From: Bradyrhizobium ontarionense
GTDB lineage: Bacteria; Pseudomonadota; Alphaproteobacteria; Rhizobiales; Xanthobacteraceae
NCBI RefSeq assembly: GCF_021088345.1
Contig: NZ_CP088156.1
Location: 248,001 to 312,000, forward strand
DNA length: 64,000 nucleotides
Direction of reading: 5' to 3'
Part shown: in pieces, positions 28,000 through 36,525 of the stretch
How positions within the stretch are numbered: the stretch's first letter is position 1
Layout: each line of letters starts with the position of its first letter
The notes under the pieces: generated by a model
Told to the model about the DNA's origin: nothing
Databases searched by the model: none
The model's input: only the letters and a program-made list of their open reading frames with translations
Position numbers and translations under genes: made by a program

Positions 28000-29630
28000 T
28001 AGCGGCATCCTCCCCGCGCGGCGGCGTTGCGCCCGTCTCGCGGCGCGTGATGAACCTGGCTCATTTCGTGCGGCAGGCGGCATCTCTCCACCGCAACGAG
28101 ATCGGGCTGGTCTGGGGCGAGGCGACCTGGACCTGGTCGGACCTCGATCGCCGCATCGATGCGATGGCGGCGGCCCTCGCGGCGAAGGGCGTGAGCAAAG
28201 GCGACCGGGTGCTGGTGCAGTCGAAGAACTGCAATCAACTGTTCGAATCCATGTTCGTCTGCTTCCGGCTCGGTGCAGTCTGGGTCCCGGCCAATTTTCG
28301 CCAGACGCCCGACGAGATCGCCTATCTTGCAGAGGCGAGCGGCGCGACCGCCATGATCTGCCATAGCGAGTTTCCCGACCATGCGGTGGCCGTGCGCGCG
28401 GCTTCGCCTGATGTCAGCGTGCTGGTGTCGATCGGGGCGTCCGATTTCGCGGAAGACTACGACGATCTCGTGCGCCAGCATGCCGGCAGGAGCGCGCCGG
28501 AAGCGGCGGTCGTGTACGACGATCCGTGCTGGTTCTTCTTCACCTCGGGAACGACGGGCCGGCCGAAAGCCGCGGTGTTGACCCATGGCCAGATGGCGTT
28601 CGTCATCACCAATCATCTTTGCGACTTGATGCCCGGCACGACGGTGCGCGATGCGTCGCTCGTGGTGGCGCCTCTGTCCCATGGCGCGGGAATCCATCAG
28701 CTCGTGCAGACTGCGCGCGGCGTGAAAACCGTGCTGCTTGCCGGCGATCGCTTCGACATCGCGGAGGCTTGGGGCCTGGTCGAGCATTGGCGCATCACCA
28801 ACATGTTCACCGTGCCGACGATCCTCAAGATGCTGATCGAGCATCCTTCGCGCGAGATGCACGACCATTCCTCGTTGCGCTACGTCATCTACGCCGGCGC
28901 GCCGATGTATCGCGAGGATCAGAAGCTCGCCCTGACTCGGCTCGGCAAGGTTCTCGTCCAGTATTTCGGACTGGGAGAGGTCACCGGCAACATCACCGTG
29001 CTGCCGCCTCATCTCCATGATGCCGAGGATCACGCCGGCGCGCGAATTGGGACCTGCGGCATCGCACGCACCGGTATGCAGATCTCGATCCAGGACGACG
29101 AGGGACGAGAGGTGGTCGCCGGATCGGATGGCGAGATTTGCGTTTGCGGCCCGGCCGTGTTCGCGGGCTACTACAACAATCCGGAAGCCAACGCCAAATC
29201 GTTTCGCGACGGGTGGTTCCGGACCGGAGATCTCGGTCACGTCGACGACGATGGATTTCTCTATATCACGGGCCGCTCCTCCGACATGTACATCTCGGGC
29301 GGCTCGAACATCTATCCGCGCGAGATCGAGGAAAAGATGCTGGCGCATCCCGCCGTCGCCGAAGTCGCGATCGTCGGTGTGCCGGATCAGACCTGGGGTG
29401 AGGTCGGCATCGCCGTCTGCGTGCTCACGGCGGGACAATCGCTTACCGAAAGCGAGTTGCTCTCCTGGATCGGCAGCAAGATCGCGCGCTACAAGGTGCC
29501 AAAGCGGGTCGTGTTCTGGGACAGCCTGCCGAAGTCCGGCTACGGCAAGATCACCAAGAAGATCGTGAAAGAGGAGCTGGCCGCGCGCGGCGTTCTTCCG
29601 CCCCTGACGGTGCGAGAACCTGCCGCCTGA
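27996..29630 (+). CDS. Acyl-CoA ligase (AMP-binding)
   Basis: A 544-residue class I adenylate-forming enzyme. The P-loop is FFFTSGTTGRPKAAVLTHGQ at about 185, the adenine motif YFGLGEVTG near 325, the hinge GWFRTGDLGHVDDDG near 408, and the C-terminal Lys lies in SGYGKITKKIV. It makes acyl-CoA from a carboxylate and ATP. Context (thiolase, SDR, TRAP uptake, IclR control) points to activation of an imported organic acid for beta-oxidation-like degradation. The ATG overlaps the thiolase stop codon. Confidence 0.9.
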   Translation: MIAASSPRGGVAPVSRRVMNLAHFVRQAASLHRNEIGLVWGEATWTWSDLDRRIDAMAAALAAKGVSKGDRVLVQSKNCNQLFESMFVCFRLGAVWVPANFRQTPDEIAYLAEASGATAMICHSEFPDHAVAVRAASPDVSVLVSIGASDFAEDYDDLVRQHAGRSAPEAAVVYDDPCWFFFTSGTTGRPKAAVLTHGQMAFVITNHLCDLMPGTTVRDASLVVAPLSHGAGIHQLVQTARGVKTVLLAGDRFDIAEAWGLVEHWRITNMFTVPTILKMLIEHPSREMHDHSSLRYVIYAGAPMYREDQKLALTRLGKVLVQYFGLGEVTGNITVLPPHLHDAEDHAGARIGTCGIARTGMQISIQDDEGREVVAGSDGEICVCGPAVFAGYYNNPEANAKSFRDGWFRTGDLGHVDDDGFLYITGRSSDMYISGGSNIYPREIEEKMLAHPAVAEVAIVGVPDQTWGEVGIAVCVLTAGQSLTESELLSWIGSKIARYKVPKRVVFWDSLPKSGYGKITKKIVKEELAARGVLPPLTVREPAA

Positions 29631-29698
29631 TACGCGAAGCGCGGCTACGTCCCTTCGGTCGTACGCAATCCTTGAAACCTGCGAACGGGAAGAACACA

Positions 29699-30451
29699 AT
29701 GCGGCAGACAATTCTCGTTACGGGCGGTGCATCGGGCATCGGGCTCGCGGTTGCGGCTGCCATCGTCGCGCAAGACTGGCGGGTCGTCATCAGCGACGTC
29801 CTCGACAAGAACCTCGATGATGCTCGCGCGCGGCTCGGACAGGCCGAGGGTGTACGGTACGAAAAGTTCGACGTTTCGGATGAGGCTGCCGTCATTGCGA
29901 CGATCGACCGTTGTGAGCGAGAATTCGGGCCTCTCAGCGGGGTAGTCAATTCTGCGGGCATTGCCCGCGACATCCCGGCGCTCGAGACCAGTGCGGAAAT
30001 ATTCCGCAAGATTCTCGACGTCAATCTGGTCGGAAATTTCGTCGTCGCGCGCGAGGCCGCCCGGCGCATGCAACCGCGCGGGATCGGCTCGATCGTCAAT
30101 GTCGCTTCGGTGTCGGGACTACGCGGCAATCGGGGCCGCCTAGCTTACGGCGCCTCGAAGGCCGGCGTGATCTTGATGACGCAAGTGATGGCGGTCGAAC
30201 TCGCCCAGTCTGGTATTCGCGTCAATGCGATCGCTCCGGGGCCGATTGAGACGCCATTGGTCAGTGAGCTTCATTCCGCCGAAGCCCGGCAGAAATGGAT
30301 CAGCGGGATCCCGCAGAGGCGATACGGGGCGCCGGGCGAAATCGCCAGCGCGGCGATGTTTCTGCTCGATCCCCGCGCCTCCAGCTTCATCACCGGCCAA
30401 GTGATCGCAGTCGACGGTGGATTTACAGCGGCCGGTCTGTTGGATGCCTGA
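29699..30451 (+). CDS. Short-chain dehydrogenase/reductase
   Basis: The 250-residue protein starts MRQTILVTGGASGIGLAVAA, giving the NAD(P) motif TGGASGIG at residues 8-15. The NSAG motif, catalytic Ser in VNVASVSG and YGASK (Tyr/Lys) are all present, as is the PGPIETPL segment. It belongs to the FabG/3-hydroxyacyl-CoA dehydrogenase-like classical SDRs. In this operon it would oxidise a hydroxyacyl-CoA or cyclic alcohol before the thiolase step. The ATG after GGGAAG is preferred to an upstream TTG at 29672. Confidence 0.9.
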   Translation: MRQTILVTGGASGIGLAVAAAIVAQDWRVVISDVLDKNLDDARARLGQAEGVRYEKFDVSDEAAVIATIDRCEREFGPLSGVVNSAGIARDIPALETSAEIFRKILDVNLVGNFVVAREAARRMQPRGIGSIVNVASVSGLRGNRGRLAYGASKAGVILMTQVMAVELAQSGIRVNAIAPGPIETPLVSELHSAEARQKWISGIPQRRYGAPGEIASAAMFLLDPRASSFITGQVIAVDGGFTAAGLLDA

Positions 30452-30619
30452 TGCCGAGGTCCGGATCTGAACGCGACGGAGCGGAGCCCATGCCATTATT
30501 CTCCCTGAAACCTCTCGCGTCAGAGTTGGTCGAAGTTCAGCAGCGCCGCAATCTGTCTGCTCGAGGCCGACCATCGCTATAATTCGGCAAACTCACTCAC
30601 ATCAAAGGGACATCGTTCG

Positions 30620-31177
30620 GTGCAATCCTCTCACGATCCCAAAGTGGCGCCGCGGCCAAGGACCCTTGTTCATCCCGGCCGATTCAACCCGGTGCGAATC
30701 CAGAGCATGCACAGCGGCGCGGCGCGACACATCCGCCTCGCCTTGAAACCGGGGCTCAGCCTGTTCGACGCCTTGGTGCGTCCACTGTCCGAGGAGGGCG
30801 TCCACAGCGCCTCGACGACAATCCTCGGAGGGGCGTTCGCCGAACTGTTCTATTGCGTGGCCCCCCCCGATCCGTCCGGACTAGCGGTCGTCGCCTACGG
30901 CAAGCCGATCAATGCAGGCGAGGCGTACATGATATTCGGCAACGCCACTCTCGGCGCGCGCATCGACGGTGGACCATTGGTCCACTGCCATGCGGTCGTC
31001 CGCACGCGCGGCGGAGCGGTCAAGGGCGGCCACATTCTACCCGATAGATGCATTGTCGGTCCGGAACCGATCTCGGTGCTGGTGACGACGCTCGATGCCT
31101 TCGAGCTGCGCCAGGCGCTGGATCCCGAGACCAATATTCCGCTGCTCCAGCCGCACGAAGGACCGCGCCATGACTAA
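30620..31177 (+). CDS. PPC (DUF296) domain protein
   Basis: The 185-residue protein uses a GTG at 30620. The conserved text of the plant-and-prokaryote-conserved domain can be seen: SLFDALVRPLSEEGVHSAST, GGPLVHCHAVVRTRGG and GGHILPDRCIVGP. The H-x-H pair in LVHCHAVV is the metal-binding feature of the family. Bacterial PPC proteins are small trimers without a well-defined reaction. It overlaps a second PPC gene by eight bases. Placement after the SDR suggests the same operon, though a 168-bp gap separates them. Confidence 0.75.
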   Translation: MQSSHDPKVAPRPRTLVHPGRFNPVRIQSMHSGAARHIRLALKPGLSLFDALVRPLSEEGVHSASTTILGGAFAELFYCVAPPDPSGLAVVAYGKPINAGEAYMIFGNATLGARIDGGPLVHCHAVVRTRGGAVKGGHILPDRCIVGPEPISVLVTTLDAFELRQALDPETNIPLLQPHEGPRHD

Positions 31178-31562
31178 GAACAGCGTTGTCGAAATGGGAT
31201 CTATGGGCCGCGTCGCCTACGCGCGCATCGCACCGAACGAAGACCTTGTCGTGGGCGTCGAGAAGCTGTGCCTTGCGGAAGGCTTTTCCAACGCCTTCGT
31301 TCGGGGAGCGCTCGGAAGCCTGGTTGACGGCTGCATCGGGACCCGGGATGGCGGCGTCAAGCACGTCAAAGGTCCCGCGGTCGAGGTCGTCAGCCTCGCC
31401 GGCGAGGTGCGTAAACGCAGCGATGGATCGCTCAAGGCGTCACTAACCGGCGTGATCGCGGACCCGGAGGGCAACGTGTTCGGCGGGCCGTTCGCGGCAG
31501 GTCTCAACCCGGTCTGCGTAACTTTCGAAGTGACGCTGGAAGAGTGGCTGCCGGACGCTTGA
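31170..31562 (+). CDS. Second PPC (DUF296) domain protein
   Basis: A 130-residue protein starting MTKNSVVEMGSMGRVAYARI, with ATG inside the end of the preceding PPC gene. The domain pattern continues with LVVGVEKLCLAEGFSNAFVR, a strand around AVEVVSLAGEVR and LTGVIADPEGNVFGG, ending NPVCVTFEVTLEEWLP, which is the typical PPC C-terminus. The usual H-x-H is not evident here, so this copy may be non-metal-binding. The two adjacent PPC proteins could form a heteromer. Function unknown. Confidence 0.72.
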   Translation: MTKNSVVEMGSMGRVAYARIAPNEDLVVGVEKLCLAEGFSNAFVRGALGSLVDGCIGTRDGGVKHVKGPAVEVVSLAGEVRKRSDGSLKASLTGVIADPEGNVFGGPFAAGLNPVCVTFEVTLEEWLPDA

Positions 31563-31755
31563 ACTCCGACGGACGGTCCAACAGGGGGCTGTCGGGTGCC
31601 GAGGCATGGACTAGGAAAGGCGGCGCATGGGCATGCGGCACCTCTCCGAGCGCGCCCTTCGTCGGCAATGGAGAGCAACAATCTGTCCCTAAACCAAACA
31701 CGTTATCGTTAAACAACGTAAGCGGGAAGACCGGTGATCACAAGAGAACCGCGCT

Positions 31756-32490
31756 GACGTTGCTTTTCATCAGCAGTCCGACTGATCGAGGGCAAGGACA
31801 TGAGTAGCCGAGCAAGCGTCAATGTTAGGTCGAATGTCGATAGCGATGCCAACTGCTTGAACGAGCGCTTCGACTACGGCCGTGTATCACCATCCTTGGC
31901 CAAGTTTCTCAAGGGACAAGCGGAGCGGATACGACACCAGTGTGTCACGTCGATCATCCAGATCGGAAAATCGCTGGTCGAAGCCAAGCGGCACCTGTCG
32001 CACGGTGCTTTCCTTCGCTGGGTGCAATACGAGGTCCATCTCCCGGTGCGCACGGCTCAGGCCTATATGCGGGTTGCGAGCTGGGCCTCAAACAAAAGCG
32101 CAACGGTTGCGCATTTGACGCCGACGATGCTTTATTTGCTTTCGGCACCAAGCACGCCTGAGGACTTCTCGGCAGAGATACTGGCTCAGGTCGAGGCGGG
32201 GGAGCCGATTGCACCTTCGGCCTTGCGCCAGGCGCTGAAGGTGCGGCGATTGCAGGAGCGCACCGGCGGCCAGAGCGATGTTGAAACGACGCTGATGCCG
32301 GATGCCGGCTCGTCAGATCCGATCGAATCCGAATCCTGCAACGGCTCAAATGAACTGAGCGAATTTGTCGAGATGCTGACAACGAGATTGTCCGCGATGG
32401 AGTTCGAGCGGGTCCAGCAGATCATGACCAGCACGACGGTGCTCAACGATCCAGAACTTCCGAACAATCTTCGTCGCGCTTTTGCCGCCA
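31756..32490 (+). repeat. Left copy of long direct repeat carrying a DUF3102 gene
   Basis: The segment from about 31756 to 32490 is repeated in the same orientation at about 57511-58238. The match includes about 40 bases of 5' leader (ACTGATCGAGGxCAAxGAC) and nearly the whole coding region, ending in the last 10 codons. The ends are estimated by eye. Confidence 0.8.
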
Positions 32491-32519
32491 CGACTCTGAC
32501 GCACGACTTTCCTGATTGA
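31800..32519 (+). CDS. DUF3102 family protein, left copy
   Basis: The 239-residue protein starts MSSRASVNVRSNVDSDANC. The core VTSIIQIGKSLVEAKRHLSH, then GAFLRWVQYEVHLPVRTAQA and YMRVASWA, is the DUF3102 pattern: a helical, DNA-binding-like domain frequent in rhizobial plasmids and islands. The following LTPTMLYLLSAPSTPEDF and a second helical region are shared with the copy at 57555; I estimate close to 90% identity over the first 228 residues. The C-terminal 11 residues differ. It borders the left side of locus 2. Role unknown; regulation or partition of mobile DNA has been suggested for similar proteins only by context. Confidence 0.75.
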   Translation: MSSRASVNVRSNVDSDANCLNERFDYGRVSPSLAKFLKGQAERIRHQCVTSIIQIGKSLVEAKRHLSHGAFLRWVQYEVHLPVRTAQAYMRVASWASNKSATVAHLTPTMLYLLSAPSTPEDFSAEILAQVEAGEPIAPSALRQALKVRRLQERTGGQSDVETTLMPDAGSSDPIESESCNGSNELSEFVEMLTTRLSAMEFERVQQIMTSTTVLNDPELPNNLRRAFAATTLTHDFPD

Positions 32520-32705
32520 GCTCGCTCTCTTCGATTTGTCGGATCGTATTCTTCATTGAATGAAGCGCGCGATGCGTTCACGTGCGCGAAAAATGATCGG
32601 TGGAGTTCAGCGTTGGCGCGATCACGCTCGAGGCTCGACGAGAGCAAGGCATGGGAATAAAATGGCGCGACGTATTCAATGAGAAGCAGACGATCGGAGG
32701 GCGGT

Positions 32706-33842
32706 GTGCCTAGCTTTTGTTGTTTCAATCCGATGCCATGGCCGAACGTTGATCGGAAGCCATCGAAGTGGCCTTATCCGAATCATCATTTCAACGCCGC
32801 GAGCGGTCATCTCCTCTATCGCTCCTATATCGATCAACTCGTTTTTGCCGAGCAGTGCGGCTTCGACTGGATCGGCATCGCCGAGGATCATTTCACGGCG
32901 TATTCGATCATCCCGAACCCGAACATCCTGATCTCCGTGCTCAGCCAGCTTACAAGCCGGGTCAAGCTTGCGATTTTGGGCCTGCCGATCCCGCTGCTGA
33001 ATCCCATCCGCGTCGCCGAAGAAGTTGCGATGCTGGACGTCCTCAGTAATGGGCGGGTCGTGGCGGGCTTCATTCGCGGCGTTCCGCAAAATTATGCCGC
33101 CTACAACTTCAGCCCGGACGAATCTCGCGCGCGCTTCAGCGAGGCGAGCGAGCTGATAAAGAAGGCCTGGACCTCGCCGGACGTCTTCTCGTGGAAGGGG
33201 GACTATTACAATTATCCAACCGTGTCGCTGTGGCCCAGACCGATACAGACGCCGCATCCCCCGCTGATCTATTCCGCAAACAGCCTGGAGTCGGCGACGT
33301 TGGCGGCGAAACACAGGGTCACCATCGCCGCGATCCATCTGTACAGCAGGAACGCCATCGAGATCATGCGCACGTCGATCGATGCCTATAAGCGCCAGGC
33401 CAGATCGGATGGCTGGGATCCGCCTGCCGACCGCTTCTTCATCGGCGTGCAGGTCTGCATCGCCCAAAGCAACCAGCAGGCGGAGGACCTCTTCACGCCG
33501 GCGCTGGACTACCAGTTCGGGATCCTGTCCGGAACATTCAACGAGCAGAAGCGAGAGCTGGCAAAGAACTCCTCTTATGGGTACACGCCCATCGAGGAGA
33601 ACCCGCCGACCTACAAAGAGCGGATGGCCAACAAGATCATCATATCGGGTGACCCAAAGGCCGTCATAGAGCAGATCAAGGATCTCGAAGAACAGTTGGG
33701 CGTGGGGACCATCAGTCTTCAGTTCCAGGTCGGCAACATGAAGAACCAGGACGTTCTCAACGGAATGTCGCTTTTCCGGGATCAGGTTCTTCCCGCGTTT
33801 CGATCCACGCCACGCGAGACGGTGCTGTCCATGAAGCGGTGA
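32706..33842 (+). CDS. Luciferase-like (LLM) flavin-dependent monooxygenase
   Basis: A GTG at 32706 directly follows GGAGG with five bases spacing and gives 378 residues; an ATG at 32679 is the alternative. The luciferase-like barrel is shown by YIDQLVFAEQCGFDWIGIAEDHFT, then LAILGLPIPLLNPIRVAEEV and MLDVLSNGRVVAGFIRGVP. Members oxidise substrates with reduced FMN or F420 and oxygen. Related enzymes in biosynthetic loci hydroxylate or oxidatively cleave carrier-bound intermediates. It is the first gene of locus 2, and the PKS of the same locus has a second, distinct LLM domain fused to it. A reductase to supply reduced flavin is not encoded nearby. Confidence 0.85.
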   Translation: MPSFCCFNPMPWPNVDRKPSKWPYPNHHFNAASGHLLYRSYIDQLVFAEQCGFDWIGIAEDHFTAYSIIPNPNILISVLSQLTSRVKLAILGLPIPLLNPIRVAEEVAMLDVLSNGRVVAGFIRGVPQNYAAYNFSPDESRARFSEASELIKKAWTSPDVFSWKGDYYNYPTVSLWPRPIQTPHPPLIYSANSLESATLAAKHRVTIAAIHLYSRNAIEIMRTSIDAYKRQARSDGWDPPADRFFIGVQVCIAQSNQQAEDLFTPALDYQFGILSGTFNEQKRELAKNSSYGYTPIEENPPTYKERMANKIIISGDPKAVIEQIKDLEEQLGVGTISLQFQVGNMKNQDVLNGMSLFRDQVLPAFRSTPRETVLSMKR

Positions 33843-33879
33843 TTGCGCCGAAGACGATGTGGCGCGGGGGGCCACCGGC

Positions 33880-33897
33880 TGCCCTTTGGAAAGGGCA
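33880..33897. terminator. Possible weak terminator hairpin
   Basis: TGCCCTTTGGAAAGGGCA is a perfect 18-bp palindrome that can fold with a six-base-pair stem and TTGGAA loop. It lies 38 bases after the LLM stop and before panD. There is no run of T after it, so it may equally be a protein site or an RNA stability element. Confidence 0.3.
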
Positions 33898-33998
33898 CTT
33901 ACCTTCAACAATGCCCGCCTCTATCCGCCGGATGCCAACGAAGTCATGCGATCCAGCATGACATTGCAGGATAGATTCTGAGCAAAATGAGGTTGTAG

Positions 33999-34538
33999 AT
34001 GTTGCAGGTCGTTAGAGCGAAGCTTCATGGGATCAGGGTAACGAGCACCGAGCTCGACTATCACGGCTCCATTACGCTGGACCCTCAACTTTGCGAGAAG
34101 GCCGGCATCAGGCCGCTGGAGTTCGTGGACATCTTCAACAAGTCCAATGGAGCGCGCTGGTACACTTATGTCATTTACGGGGAGCGCGGCTCTCGCTGTT
34201 GCGTCCTCAATGGTCCCTCGGCCAGAAACTGCCAGAATGGGGATGCCGTCATCATATGTGCGTCGGCCTATATCGAGGAAGAGCAGCTTTACGCGATCAA
34301 GCCGCGGGTGCTGACGTTCACGCCGTCGAATGAAATCGAGGACACGCTGCATTACGAGGTGACCAAGTCGCCCGAGGCGGAATTCGAATTCAAGATGGTG
34401 TTGGAACAATCGGCTAACCGCGTCAGGGCTGTCGATCAAATCGACGTCGCTGCGATCAGCGCCGACCTTCGCAAACGCGGTCTAACCGATCACGCGATTG
34501 CGGATTTCATAGCTTGCCATCTCAAGAGGGCTCGATGA
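33999..34538 (+). CDS. panD: Aspartate 1-decarboxylase (PanD) with C-terminal extension
   Basis: The first 120 residues follow pyruvoyl-dependent aspartate decarboxylase: MLQVVRAKLHGIRVTSTELD, the self-processing site YHGSITLD (Gly23-Ser24, forming the pyruvoyl group), and GDAVIICASAYIEEE. The enzyme makes beta-alanine from aspartate. Ordinary PanD is about 125 aa; this one has about 55 more residues, ending in a helical tail (ISADLRKRGLTDHAIADFI). There are no panB/panC neighbours, and the NRPS at 38827 has a pocket resembling beta-alanine codes, so supply of that building block is likely. The stop overlaps the next start (ATGA). GAGG precedes the ATG. Confidence 0.9.
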   Translation: MLQVVRAKLHGIRVTSTELDYHGSITLDPQLCEKAGIRPLEFVDIFNKSNGARWYTYVIYGERGSRCCVLNGPSARNCQNGDAVIICASAYIEEEQLYAIKPRVLTFTPSNEIEDTLHYEVTKSPEAEFEFKMVLEQSANRVRAVDQIDVAAISADLRKRGLTDHAIADFIACHLKRAR

Positions 34539-36277
34539 GTGGCCTGGATCTGAGCCTTCGCCCGGAGGCGGCCGAGATCCGCCACGTACAGTTCTGCCGC
34601 CCGGGCAAAATCGAGGAAGGCGCGCGATTGACCAACGCGCAGAAGCATCTGTGGGACATCATTTCACTATATGAGGACGGCGCGCCTCAGCTCAACATGT
34701 CGGCATCGGTCGACATATCTCCCGGGAAGCAGTTGGGCGATGTGCTGGCGAGCATAGGGTGGCTCATCGAGCGGTATGAATCGCTCAGGACCTATTATGA
34801 ACGCGGGAGCGACGGCGGCGACCCGCGTCAGCGTGTGCTGTTTCAGGGGACCATTCCGGTCAACATCATTTCGGCGGAACCGGAGAATTTGGCTTCCGCG
34901 ACCTCCGCGATCACGTCCAGACTTCAAGAGGTGCCATTCGACCTCTCGTCGAAGCAGCTGATCCGCTGCGCCGTCATCTTGGTCGACGATGAGCCCAGGA
35001 GAATTGTTTTTGTACTTTGTCGCTTGAACGCCGATGGATGGTCCAAGGCGATCATATGTGACGAGTTGGCCCGCGCCATCGAGCACGGCTCTCAGGAGAT
35101 TCCTGAGTCCGTGATGAGAAGCCCGGCGGAGCAGGCGATTTGGGAGCAGTCGCCCGAAGGTCAGAGCGAGAATAGGAGAATCGTCGACTATTGGAAAAAT
35201 CAACTGAAGGTCTTTCCAAGGGCGATGTTCATTGCTCAATCTCCGGCGGTCGAACGACCGCGCTGGTGGCGGGGTGAGTTGAAATCACCAAGGTTGGGAG
35301 CGGCCTGCGGCGCCCTGTCCAAGCAGTACGGGGTCTCGATCGCGACCATCTTCACCAGCGCGTTTTCGATGTTCTTCGCGTATATGAACAGAACTGAGTT
35401 CTGCGCAATATCGTCCGTTGTTTCGAACCATTTTCAGCCCGAGTTGATCGCGGCCGTCGGAAATTTCCCTCAGAACGCTCCGAATTTCCTGAGCTTACGC
35501 GGTGCGACATTCGGAGACATCCTGAGAAGCACGGAATACGACGCGCTCGAGGGGTACATGTGCGGATCCTATTGGCCGCCGGAAATAAACCGGGAAATAA
35601 GTCGGGCTGGGGAGCAGCGGGGAATCGAGATTGAATTGGATATTCTGTTCAATATCGGAGCGCGGGTGGGAAGGGATGTCGATGCGAAGCCGCCGCCCGA
35701 ACGAAGCGTTGATAAGACTCCGCCCACGTTTCGATGGAGATCTTCGGCGGAACTCGATCACAACCGGTTCTATGTCGAATCGTTCGATCCGTCGTCGATA
35801 ACCCTCTGCGCGGATACGCAGTTCATAAGCAAGGAAGACATACGGCTGCTTCTCCATGGCGTAGAGCGCCTGATTTGCGGCGCTGCGGAGGATTTTCAGG
35901 GATCACCCTGGGATGTCGTCCGGGAGGCGGGCGTCGGTCGCCTCAAGACCGGAGCAAACTGGGTCCAGATAGATAATTGCTGGGTCGATCTGGAGGCCGT
36001 GTCGGATTCCATTTGCAGCACGGGGATTGTGCAGCATTGCGCCGTTTTTCCAATGAGCAAGGAAGCAGGCGTGGGGTTGGTATCCTATTTGGCTTCGGAC
36101 AGGGACGATTTCGACGCCCGGGAATTCTTTGGTGGAATCCGGAAGGAGCTACTCAGCCTGCGAACGACGATGCTTCCGAGGAGGTACGTGAGGTGCGATG
36201 CGGCGCCCGCGGCAAATCAAAGCGAGCAGAGCTGGAGGCGGCAAAGCGTTCTCGAGGAAGGCGCCGTTTTCGGGTGA
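34535..36277 (+). CDS. Stand-alone condensation-domain protein, catalytic HH lost
   Basis: The 580-residue protein (start MSGLDLSLRP) has the C-domain plan: LTNAQKHLWDIISLYEDG in place of 'qq.lw', WLIERYESLRTYYE, then the active-site strand VFVLCRLNADGWSKAI where the HHxxxDG motif reads C162-R-L-N-A-D-G. Both His are missing, while DGW is kept. The latch and floor regions (ISSVVSNHF, VGNFPQNAPNFL) are recognisable. From about residue 480 the text VQIDNCWVDLEAVSDSI to LPRRYVRC resembles the C-terminal subdomain of an adenylation domain without the rest. Peptide-bond formation is unlikely; it may bind carriers or be a relic of a larger synthetase. Translationally coupled to panD. Confidence 0.72.
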   Translation: MSGLDLSLRPEAAEIRHVQFCRPGKIEEGARLTNAQKHLWDIISLYEDGAPQLNMSASVDISPGKQLGDVLASIGWLIERYESLRTYYERGSDGGDPRQRVLFQGTIPVNIISAEPENLASATSAITSRLQEVPFDLSSKQLIRCAVILVDDEPRRIVFVLCRLNADGWSKAIICDELARAIEHGSQEIPESVMRSPAEQAIWEQSPEGQSENRRIVDYWKNQLKVFPRAMFIAQSPAVERPRWWRGELKSPRLGAACGALSKQYGVSIATIFTSAFSMFFAYMNRTEFCAISSVVSNHFQPELIAAVGNFPQNAPNFLSLRGATFGDILRSTEYDALEGYMCGSYWPPEINREISRAGEQRGIEIELDILFNIGARVGRDVDAKPPPERSVDKTPPTFRWRSSAELDHNRFYVESFDPSSITLCADTQFISKEDIRLLLHGVERLICGAAEDFQGSPWDVVREAGVGRLKTGANWVQIDNCWVDLEAVSDSICSTGIVQHCAVFPMSKEAGVGLVSYLASDRDDFDAREFFGGIRKELLSLRTTMLPRRYVRCDAAPAANQSEQSWRRQSVLEEGAVFG

Positions 36278-36525
36278 GAGGTGCTTCGGACCCACCTCAT
36301 GCACTCTATCTTCCAGTCCTGCACATTGGATGATGTTCGTCGTCGCCCAAGCGTCAGAAGCGACAGGCAGAGTCCGGCTATCAATCATCTGACGTGCTCG
36401 ACTGCAGATCTGTTTCAATTGGATTCGAAGATTCGAAGCGACATCTTCTGGAGGTACTTGACCGACACACGCCAAGATAGTGCTATGGCCAGGGTTCTTT
36501 CGGAAAGATCCGCAGAGAGGTCGAC
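36278..36525. other. Gap before the JmjC-like gene; possible small frame
   Basis: A frame from a GTG at 36281 to 36529 (82 residues, MLRTHLMHSIF start) overlaps the start of the next gene by an ATGA. It has no strong ribosome binding site and no family resemblance, so it is mentioned only as a weak candidate. Nothing else is visible. Confidence 0.25.

Noticed and set aside
27969..29711. 580-codon minus-strand frame
   Set aside because: Antisense to the acyl-CoA ligase; typical shadow frame.
23900..31562. Idea that thiolase, ligase and SDR feed the PKS or NRPS loci
   Set aside because: IclR control, TRAP uptake and SCPx-type thiolase indicate catabolism, and IS and repeat borders separate the operon from both loci.
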